NCBI GenBank assembly: GCA_947304365.1
Contig: CAMZAY010000097.1
Coordinates: 1 to 5,021, forward strand
DNA length: 5,021 nucleotides
Direction: 5' to 3'
DNA from: an uncultured Clostridia bacterium
GTDB lineage: Bacteria; Bacillota; Clostridia; Christensenellales; CAG-138
A program made the position numbers and the translations under genes. The notes beneath the pieces are model-generated. The model was not told where the DNA came from and made no database searches. It saw only the letters and a list, made by a program, of their open reading frames with translations. Positions 1 through 5,021 of this stretch are shown here, piece after piece. How positions within the stretch are numbered: position 1 is the first letter of the stretch; the number at the start of each line of letters is the position of its first letter.

Positions 1-989
1 CCGTTCATGAGGCAATGGAGCTTTTGAAGCAGGAGGAAAAGCGGATACTGACGCTTTATTATTTGAAGGGGATGAAGCAGGAGGAGATAGCGGAGCTGTT
101 GTCGATCCCCCTCGGCACGGTGAAAAGCCGCCTGCACAACGCCAAAACGAAATTCAGGAAAGCATATCTCGATACGATAGGAAAAGGAGAAACGATCATG
201 AAGAAACTGCCCGAAATAATGCCCGAATACAGCATAGAGAAGCTCAGCGCCGAGCCCTTCCAGGTGAAATGGGAGGAGCTAATGGGCTGGTTCATAGTCC
301 CGAAGGAGGGCGAAAAGCTCTCCTGGGCGATGTACGATTTCCCGGAGAGGAAGCGCACCGAGCTCTGCGAGATGGAGGTCGTGGGACGCGCCGAGGTGCA
401 CGGTATAGAAGGCGTCGAGATCCGCTCCGTCGAGTACGACCCGATGGAATGCAACAGCGCAGGCGGACAGGATAAGGTGGAGCGCCGGCTTATCGCGCAG
501 CTCACCGAAACGCACTGCCGCATGCTTGCCATGAGCTATACCGAGGGCGGCGTGAAGCGCTTTTACACCTTCCTCGACGGCGACGCCTTCCTCGATAACT
601 GGGGCTTCGGCGAGGATAACTGCGGCAACGAGGTCAACTTCAAAAGGAAGGGCGATATCGTGAAGGACGGCCCGTCCGTCACCACGGCGGACAAGAAATT
701 CCTGCTCGACATAGTGGGCCGCTATAAGGTAAAGATCAACGGGCGCGAGTACGATACCGTGTGCGTGATCGACCACGCGACCTATATGGAGGGCGAAAAG
801 GTCACGACGGAGCAGTATCTTGACAGAAACGGCAGGACGGTGCTCTGGCGCAGATTCAATCACGACGAATGGGAGTTCGCCCGCTACGGCAGGCGCTGGA
901 CCGAGATGCTGCCCGACAACGAGCGCATCACCGTCAACGGCGAGACCTACGTGCATTGGTACGACTGCATTACGGACTACGTGCTGTAA
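1..989 (+). CDS. ECF-type sigma-70 factor, 5'-truncated by the window edge, fused to an uncharacterised C-terminal domain
   Basis: The frame is open to the left edge (first whole codon at 3), so the ATG at 15 is internal and the true start, with sigma region 2, lies outside the window. Numbering from the ATG at 15, residues 1-50 are sigma region 4. Its helix-turn-helix (about 20-44) contains EEIAELLSIPLGTVKSRLHNAK, split here as EEIAELL and GTVKSRLHNAK, which is typical of ECF factors binding the -35 element. An ordinary ECF protein would end near residue 55. This one continues to residue 324 through a soluble-looking domain with no membrane segment. Landmarks are GWFIVP (91-96), GRAEVHGIEGVEI (124-136) and GRYKVKINGREYDTV (from 235), and the domain has six cysteines. 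I do not recognise this domain. It may sense a ligand or restrain the sigma factor (inference). A ribosome binding site sits at the domain junction. The gene ends 15 bases before a hairpin terminator. The sigma call is firm; the role of the extension is unknown. Confidence 0.88.
   Translation, partial: VHEAMELLKQEEKRILTLYYLKGMKQEEIAELLSIPLGTVKSRLHNAKTKFRKAYLDTIGKGETIMKKLPEIMPEYSIEKLSAEPFQVKWEELMGWFIVPKEGEKLSWAMYDFPERKRTELCEMEVVGRAEVHGIEGVEIRSVEYDPMECNSAGGQDKVERRLIAQLTETHCRMLAMSYTEGGVKRFYTFLDGDAFLDNWGFGEDNCGNEVNFKRKGDIVKDGPSVTTADKKFLLDIVGRYKVKINGREYDTVCVIDHATYMEGEKVTTEQYLDRNGRTVLWRRFNHDEWEFARYGRRWTEMLPDNERITVNGETYVHWYDCITDYVL
185..200 (+). promoter_or_regulatory. Internal ribosome binding site and ATG at the sigma/C-terminal domain junction
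   Basis: AGGAG at 185-189, within a longer AAAAGGAGA, lies 8 bases before an in-frame ATG at 198-200. The spacing and strength match a true start site. The ATG is the first codon of MKKLPEIMPEY, exactly where the extra domain begins. It could produce a separate 263-residue C-terminal protein in addition to the fusion. The sequence shows the signal; its use is inferred. Confidence 0.55.
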
Positions 990-1004
990 GACGGCGCGCA
1001 AAAT

Positions 1005-1036
1005 AAAAAGGACGATACGCAAGTATCGCCCTTTTT
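1005..1036. terminator. Bidirectional rho-independent terminator between convergent genes
   Basis: CGATAC (1013-1018) pairs with GTATCG (1023-1028) around a GCAA tetraloop. After one A-C mismatch (1012/1029), the stem continues with GG/CC and five A-T pairs (1005-1011 with 1030-1036). On the + strand the stem runs into TTTTT (1032-1036), ending the sigma gene. On the - strand it runs into TTTTTATTTT, ending arcA. The hairpin starts 15 bases after the sigma stop and 12 bases beyond the arcA stop, so one structure serves both. Confidence 0.9.
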
Positions 1037-1048
1037 GTATGCTGTTTC

Positions 1049-2266
1049 TTACCAGATGTCTTCCCTTATCATCGGCATGCTCATGCATCTGGGACCGCCG
1101 CGGCCCCTTGAAAGCTCGCCGCCGGGGATGGGATTCACGTGGACGCCCGCCTTGTCAAGAAGCTCGTTCGTAACGTGGTTGCGGTCGTAAGTGATTATGT
1201 TCGCGGGGGCGATGGCAAGGGAGTTCGAGCCCATGTTCCAATGCTCGCGCTTGTAGACGATATCGTTTCCGCCGCCCATCTCGATAAAGCTTACGTGATC
1301 GAGGTGCAGCGCGCGCTCAAGTATCCTGTCGACGCCGTCGGTGGTCCGCGTGACGTTTATCTCCCCGTGACCGGCGGGGGTGAGCTCGTAAACGTCGAAC
1401 CACTTGTGCGCCATGCAGGGATGCGCAAGGAACTTGTCGTAATCGACGTGGGTCATCAGCACGTCAAGGTGCATATAGGTGCGGCTCTCGGGATTCTTGA
1501 AAAGGAGCACCTTCTCATAACCGCGCGTGAAGAGCGTCTTTGAGAGCTTCTCCACCGCAGCGACGCTCGTCCTCTCGCCGCAGCCTATCGCCACGCATTT
1601 ATCGGAGAGGGAGAGCACGTCGCCGCCCTCTATCGGGCAGCCGCAGTTGTAGTCGTAAAGGAGCTCGACCGTGCCCTTGCCGAACTTTTCGCCGTACTTG
1701 TGAAGGTAGCGGATGAAAAGCGTCTCGCGCATGCGGGCGGGCATGCTCATTGCGGAGATCGCGATGCCCGTGCCGATGGAAAAGCTGATATCCCTCGTGA
1801 AATAGATGTTGGGGAGCGGATCGGTCAGGAACGGATAATCGCTCAGAACGGTCGCCTGAATGGGCTTGGTTGAAACGCCATTAAGATCGTCCCTCGTAAT
1901 GCCCTTCGCCACCGCGTCGAACAGCCCCTCCGCGGGAACGGAAAGGAGATATTCCCTCACCGCGGGCTTGAGAGAATCGCCGAAAACGCCGATATCGACG
2001 AAATCGTCGATGAAGGAACGGCGGATATCGTCGTTTTTGACGACCTCGGCAAATTCCTTCTCGATATAGACGACGTCGACCCCCGCGTCCCTCAATATGC
2101 CGGCGAACACGTCGTGTTCCCTGCCCGCCATCTCAACGTCGGGAGTATCCTCTGCAAGCATGCGCTCCAAAAAGTCGGGCATCAGATTCGCCAGCTCAAC
2201 GCCGGGGCGGTGCAGCATGACTCTCTTCAAAGGCCCGATCTCGCTCTTTACGTTTATATGACCCAT
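1049..2266 (-). CDS. arcA: Arginine deiminase
   Basis: This cytoplasmic enzyme hydrolyses L-arginine to L-citrulline and ammonia, the first step of the arginine deiminase pathway. The protein is 405 residues, the usual full length. All expected catalytic residues are visible: Asp159 in FTRD (156-159), Glu213 and Asp216 in EGGD (213-216), His266 and Asp268 in MHLD (265-268), and the nucleophile Cys394 in GRGGPRCMSMP near the C-terminus. They correspond to Asp166, Glu224, His278, Asp280 and Cys406 of the Pseudomonas enzyme (from family knowledge). The N-terminus SEIGPLKRVMLHRPG is also typical. The ATG at 2266 is chosen because GGAGGT lies 6 bases upstream. The gene has its own promoter and terminator, and its neighbours are a convergent sigma gene and a divergent ABC operon. 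No ornithine carbamoyltransferase, carbamate kinase or arginine/ornithine antiporter gene is adjacent, so it is transcribed alone. Whether its role is energy, acid tolerance or nitrogen supply cannot be told from the window. Confidence 0.97.
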   Translation of the reverse strand: MGHINVKSEIGPLKRVMLHRPGVELANLMPDFLERMLAEDTPDVEMAGREHDVFAGILRDAGVDVVYIEKEFAEVVKNDDIRRSFIDDFVDIGVFGDSLKPAVREYLLSVPAEGLFDAVAKGITRDDLNGVSTKPIQATVLSDYPFLTDPLPNIYFTRDISFSIGTGIAISAMSMPARMRETLFIRYLHKYGEKFGKGTVELLYDYNCGCPIEGGDVLSLSDKCVAIGCGERTSVAAVEKLSKTLFTRGYEKVLLFKNPESRTYMHLDVLMTHVDYDKFLAHPCMAHKWFDVYELTPAGHGEINVTRTTDGVDRILERALHLDHVSFIEMGGGNDIVYKREHWNMGSNSLAIAPANIITYDRNHVTNELLDKAGVHVNPIPGGELSRGRGGPRCMSMPMIREDIW

Positions 2267-2295
2267 GGAAAGACCTCCATTTGTATTTACATTTT

Positions 2296-2325
2296 ATTAT
2301 ACACCCTCGGAAGGCTTCCCGTCAA
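2296..2325 (-). promoter_or_regulatory. Sigma-A promoter of arcA
   Basis: Reading the - strand, TTGACG (2325-2320) and a perfect TATAAT (2301-2296) are separated by 18 bases. Transcription should begin near 2289, giving a short leader of about 23 bases that contains GGAGGT (2278-2273). The spacer carries a perfect 5-base-arm inverted repeat, GGAAG-N-CTTCC (2309-2319), which might be an operator or chance. Confidence 0.82.
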
Positions 2326-2362
2326 TATTTATCGGACAGGCCGCGGGCGAATTATTAAGTGC

Positions 2363-2390
2363 TTGACAAAACCGCATATTGCTTTATAAT
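2363..2390 (+). promoter_or_regulatory. Strong sigma-A promoter of the ABC exporter operon
   Basis: TTGACA (2363-2368) and TATAAT (2385-2390) both match consensus perfectly, with a 16-base spacer. Transcription should start near 2397, leaving a leader of about 32 bases before the TTG start. The -35 hexamer lies 37 bases from that of the divergent arcA promoter, so the two core promoters do not overlap. A promoter this strong driving an exporter is usually held down by a repressor; a candidate operator sits at the start site. Confidence 0.88.
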
Positions 2391-2395
2391 TAAAC

Positions 2396-2409
2396 TACAA
2401 ATAGTTGTA
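2396..2409. promoter_or_regulatory. Candidate MarR-like operator at the ABC operon transcription start
   Basis: TACAA-ATAG-TTGTA is a perfect inverted repeat with 5-base arms, beginning 5 bases after the -10 box and covering the predicted start site. Position and A/T-rich TTGTA arms resemble MarR/OhrR-family sites, and homologous clostridial exporter pairs often travel with a marR gene (from memory). No regulator gene is in this window, so the binding protein is inferred. Confidence 0.5.
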
Positions 2410-2416
2410 TTGACTC

Positions 2417-2431
2417 GGAGGAATTGTTTTG
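2417..2431 (+). promoter_or_regulatory. Ribosome binding site deciding a TTG start
   Basis: GGAGG (2417-2421) lies 7 bases before TTG (2429-2431). No ATG or GTG start is available upstream in frame before the stop TGA at 2411-2413. The next in-frame ATG (codon 41, at 2549) would remove the first membrane helix. The TTG is therefore the start, giving VFGKHINRYYLKY as the N-terminus after the initiator Met. Confidence 0.85.
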
Positions 2432-4201
2432 GTTTTCGGCAAGCACATCAATCGCTACTACTTAAAGTACGCGCCCCTTCTGATACTCGGCGCCGCGGCG
2501 CTGATATTGGTCGATTATTTTCAGCTCCTCATCCCGAATCTTTACGGCATGCTGATCGACGGCGTAAGCTATGGGGAGGTCGCCTTCAAGGGAGAGCTCG
2601 TCCCGTTCACCGTCGATTTTCTGCTGGATAAGATCTGCCTTCCCATAATCGGCATAGTCGCCGTTATGGTCGTCGGCAGGTTCCTTTGGCGCGTCTGCTT
2701 CTTCGGCGCGGCGATAAGGGTGGAGACTGACGTCCGCATCAGGATGTTCGACCACTGCAAGGATCTTTCAAGGGATTATTACCAGGTGAACAAGGTCGGC
2801 AATCTGATGAGCCTTTTCACCAACGATCTCGATACCATCCAGGAATGCTTCGGCGACGGAATGCTCATGTTCTTCGACGCGCTGTTCCTCGGCCTGCTCG
2901 GCTTCTACAACATGTGGCGCATGGATATCGTGCTTACGCTGCTTACGCTGATACCGCTCGGCATGATAATGCTGATCGGCACGCTGATGGGCAAGGCTAT
3001 GATGAAAAAATGGGAGACCAGGCAGAGGGCCTTCTCCAATCTTTCCGATTTCGCGCAGGAGAGCTTTTCCGGCTACGCGGTAATAAAGGCTTTCGTAAAG
3101 GAGCTCGATCAGCTCGTTTCGTTCCGCAAGCTCAATATCGAGAATGAGGACAGCAACGTCGATTTCGTCAAGGTATCGAACCTGATGCACGTGCTCATAG
3201 TGACGCTGGTCGAGACCGTCATCTGCGTCATACTCGGCTACGGCGGCTACCTCGTCCACAAGGGCTCGTTCAGCGCGGGCAGGCTGATGGAGTACGTCGG
3301 CTATTTCACCTCGGTCGTATGGCCCGTAATGGCGATCTCCATGTTGATTGAAAAGACCGCCCGCGGCAAGGCTTCCCTAAAGCGCGTCAGCGAGCTTCTG
3401 GACGCCGAGATCACCGTTAAGGACGCGCCCGGAGCGGAGGATATCGGCATGGTAAAGGGCGATATCGAATTCAGGGACCTCACATTCCGCTACCCCGACG
3501 GGGAATACGACGCGCTCTCGAACGTTTCGTTCAGGATAGACGCGGGGGAGAGCGTCGGCATAGTCGGCAAGACCGGCTCCGGCAAGACCACGATAGTCGA
3601 TTTGATACTCCGCGCGTACAACGTGCCGGACGGCACGCTCTTCGTCGACGGGAAGGACGTGAACAAGGTCACGATCCGCTCCCTGCGCGAAGGCTGCGCG
3701 TACGTACCGCAGGATAATTTCCTGTTCTCCGATACAATCGCGAACAACATCAATTTCGCTTTCGACGATAAGGACGAGCAGGCGATCGAAAACGCCGCGG
3801 CGCTCTCCGCCGTGCACGACAATATCGCCGAGTTCAAGGATAAGTACGAAACGGTGCTCGGCGAAAGGGGCGTTACGGTCTCCGGCGGGCAGAAGCAGAG
3901 GATATCCATAGCAAGGGCGCTCATGAAAAACGCCCCGATACTCATACTCGACGATTCCGTTTCCGCGGTCGATACCGACACGGAAAAGGTGATACTCAAG
4001 AACCTTAAGGAGAACCGCGCCGGGAAGACGACCATACTCATCGCGCACAGGATCTCCACTATAAAGGAGCTCGACAAGATCATATTCGTCGAGGACGGAC
4101 GGGTGACCGCCGTCGGCAGCCATGACGAACTCGTCGCCGTCTGCCCCGAATACGCAAAGATGGTCGAACTGCAGCGCCTCGAAGAAGAGGCTCAGCGCTG
4201 A
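2429..4201 (+). CDS. ABC exporter half-transporter, degenerate-site subunit (BmrC/LmrC-like)
   Basis: This is a membrane ATPase half-transporter of 590 residues, with an N-terminal membrane domain and a C-terminal nucleotide-binding domain. Six membrane helices are apparent at about 14-34, 70-95, 145-163, 166-186, 252-277 and 287-306. The ATPase domain has A-loop Tyr355, Walker A GKTGSGKT (380-387, Lys386), Q-loop Gln428, signature VSGGQ (484-488), Walker B ILILD (504-508), D-loop SAVD (512-515) and switch His540. The residue after Walker B is Asp509 rather than the catalytic Glu. This is the hallmark of one partner in heterodimeric exporters such as BmrCD, LmrCD and TM287/288 (family knowledge). 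The partner gene follows after 19 bases, in the same order as bmrC-bmrD. The likely role is export of a drug-like or other amphipathic substrate; the sequence does not identify it. Expression is probably controlled at the strong promoter and palindrome upstream. Confidence 0.94.
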   Translation: MVFGKHINRYYLKYAPLLILGAAALILVDYFQLLIPNLYGMLIDGVSYGEVAFKGELVPFTVDFLLDKICLPIIGIVAVMVVGRFLWRVCFFGAAIRVETDVRIRMFDHCKDLSRDYYQVNKVGNLMSLFTNDLDTIQECFGDGMLMFFDALFLGLLGFYNMWRMDIVLTLLTLIPLGMIMLIGTLMGKAMMKKWETRQRAFSNLSDFAQESFSGYAVIKAFVKELDQLVSFRKLNIENEDSNVDFVKVSNLMHVLIVTLVETVICVILGYGGYLVHKGSFSAGRLMEYVGYFTSVVWPVMAISMLIEKTARGKASLKRVSELLDAEITVKDAPGAEDIGMVKGDIEFRDLTFRYPDGEYDALSNVSFRIDAGESVGIVGKTGSGKTTIVDLILRAYNVPDGTLFVDGKDVNKVTIRSLREGCAYVPQDNFLFSDTIANNINFAFDDKDEQAIENAAALSAVHDNIAEFKDKYETVLGERGVTVSGGQKQRISIARALMKNAPILILDDSVSAVDTDTEKVILKNLKENRAGKTTILIAHRISTIKELDKIIFVEDGRVTAVGSHDELVAVCPEYAKMVELQRLEEEAQR

Positions 4202-4220
4202 AGGAAGGAGATGATTTAAG

Positions 4221-5021
4221 ATGCGTGAATATTATCCCCTTCTGCTCGTCGGCGGCATACTGGGCTTTATATCGATAGTGCTCATTATCGCGTTCGCCTC
4301 CATTAAGGATAAAAAACAGGCGATCGGCTTCGACCGCCATATGAAGGATTCCGAGATCGTAAAGCGCCTGCTCCGCTACGCAAAGCCGTACGTCGGCAGC
4401 TTCGTACTCGTGTTCTTCATAATGCTCGTCGGCATCGCGTACGACATCGTTTCGCCTCTGCTCCTCGGCCGCGCGGCGGATCTTATCAGCGCAAAGGGCG
4501 GGTTCGAGCTCCCGCGGCTCTATACGATCGTCGCGCTGTACGCGGGCATACTGATCGTTTCGATGGTCTGCACCTACGTGCAGGCGATCATACTCCAGCG
4601 CGTGGGCCAGAAGATAATCTCCAACATGCGTGAGGATCTGTTCACCCATATCGAGGATCTCTCGCATGAGCAGATGAATTCGATACCGGTCGGCAAGCTC
4701 GTCACAAGGGTCACGAACGACACGAACGCCATTTCGCTGATGTTCACGTCGCTGCTCGTCAATCTTGTGAAAAACGTGTTCATAATCGTCGGCGTGCTCT
4801 GCGCCATGCTCGCGCTCAATATCGAGCTCACGCTGATGGTGCTCTGCTTCGTGCCGTTCATCGTGCTGTTCACGGTCATATTCCGCAAGTTCGCAAGGCG
4901 CGCCTACCGCCGCGTTAAGGACCGCACGACGGATATAAACACCTATCTTTCCGAGAATCTTTCCGGCATCAAGATCACGCAGATATTCAACCGCGAGAAG
5001 GAAAAACAGCGCGAGTTCGAC
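4221..5021 (+). CDS. ABC exporter half-transporter, second subunit (BmrD/LmrD-like), cut by the right edge
   Basis: The frame runs open from ATG 4221 to the window end, giving 267 residues; the ATPase domain is outside. AAGGAG (4205-4210) lies 10 bases before the ATG. Residues about 5-27 form an extra hydrophobic helix, followed by a charged linker (KDKKQ, 29-33) before the usual export core begins near KRLLRYAKPY (48-57). Core helices follow at about 59-82, 102-125, 175-197 and 202-222. The cytoplasmic segment IPVGKLVTRVTNDTNAI (155-171) and the later SENLSGIKITQIFNRE (244-259) are typical of this exporter class. The gene is co-transcribed with the upstream half-transporter and should be its heterodimer partner, expected to supply the catalytic Glu (not visible here). 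Met41 (ATG 4341) would skip the extra helix, but it has no ribosome binding site. Confidence 0.92.
   Translation, partial: MREYYPLLLVGGILGFISIVLIIAFASIKDKKQAIGFDRHMKDSEIVKRLLRYAKPYVGSFVLVFFIMLVGIAYDIVSPLLLGRAADLISAKGGFELPRLYTIVALYAGILIVSMVCTYVQAIILQRVGQKIISNMREDLFTHIEDLSHEQMNSIPVGKLVTRVTNDTNAISLMFTSLLVNLVKNVFIIVGVLCAMLALNIELTLMVLCFVPFIVLFTVIFRKFARRAYRRVKDRTTDINTYLSENLSGIKITQIFNREKEKQREFD

Larger units (their letters stand above)
2267..2428. other. Divergent intergenic control region of arcA and the ABC operon
   Basis: These 162 bases hold two back-to-back sigma-A promoters, the two ribosome binding sites and a palindrome at the ABC start site. The stretch between the -35 boxes (2326-2362) shows no further clear motif. 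A near-identical 10-mer, TTGTATTTAC (2281-2290) and TTGTATTGAC (2405-2414), lies at both predicted start sites on the same strand, which may hint at a shared regulator. Confidence 0.75.

Noticed and set aside
15..17. ATG at 15 as the start of the sigma gene
   Set aside because: The frame is open upstream to the edge, encoding residues (VHEA) that fit the start of sigma region 4, there is no ribosome binding site, and a complete ECF factor needs region 2.
279..1088. Antisense open frame of 269 codons opposite the sigma gene
   Set aside because: It lies wholly opposite the C-terminal domain, runs through the terminator, has no recognisable motif, and reads as the GC-rich shadow of the sense frame.
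1139..1543. Forward open frame inside arcA
   Set aside because: It is the complement of the well-conserved arginine deiminase C-terminal half and lacks a convincing ribosome binding site.
2359..2631. Forward 90-codon frame overlapping the ABC promoter and gene start
   Set aside because: Its start lies upstream of the predicted transcription start, and it overlaps the clearly real ABC frame.
3377..4123. Antisense open frame of 248 codons opposite the ABC ATPase domain
   Set aside because: The sense strand has every ABC motif in order; the antisense product is low-complexity and resembles nothing known.
4211..4219. ATG-ATT-TAA mini-frame between the two ABC genes
   Set aside because: Only two sense codons; the ATG is part of the extended Shine-Dalgarno of the downstream gene, with no spacing for its own.
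1..5021. Mobile element, CRISPR array, phage or defence island signatures
   Set aside because: No transposase, integrase, spaced repeats, attachment-like repeats or defence motifs were seen; base and codon use look even across the genes.

Overview
This window looks like chromosomal DNA of a fairly GC-rich member of the Clostridia (Bacillota), possibly a gut-type lineage. The evidence is the strong GGAGG-type ribosome binding sites, the near-consensus sigma-A promoters, a paired ABC exporter of the BmrCD/LmrCD kind, a lone arginine deiminase, and GC-rich codons combined with heavy use of ATA for isoleucine. The taxonomic placement is inference.

Layout. Positions 1-989 (+) hold the 3' part of a sigma-70 (ECF-type) gene. 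Its region 4 DNA-binding domain runs in frame into a long C-terminal domain (about 260 residues) of unknown function. A strong internal ribosome binding site lies exactly at the junction. Positions 1005-1036 form a symmetrical hairpin terminator that serves this gene and the convergent arginine deiminase gene arcA (1049-2266, -). The divergent intergenic region 2267-2428 carries two good promoters: one for arcA, and one with perfect -35 and -10 hexamers for the exporter operon. The exporter promoter has a perfect inverted repeat at its predicted transcription start, which suggests repression by a MarR-like regulator not present in the window. Positions 2429-4201 (+) encode a complete 590-residue ABC half-transporter whose Walker B catalytic glutamate is replaced by aspartate. 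It is followed after 19 bases by a second half-transporter (4221 to the right edge, 267 residues visible) that has an extra N-terminal membrane segment.

How the genes relate. The two ABC genes form one operon and should make a heterodimeric exporter with one degenerate ATP site. arcA is a single-gene unit with its own promoter and terminator; no arcB, arcC or arcD is adjacent. The sigma gene is functionally separate. I see no mobile element, CRISPR array, tRNA or rRNA. Nothing here amounts to a clearly new multi-gene system. The least explained item is the sigma factor with its unknown C-terminal domain and embedded translation start.
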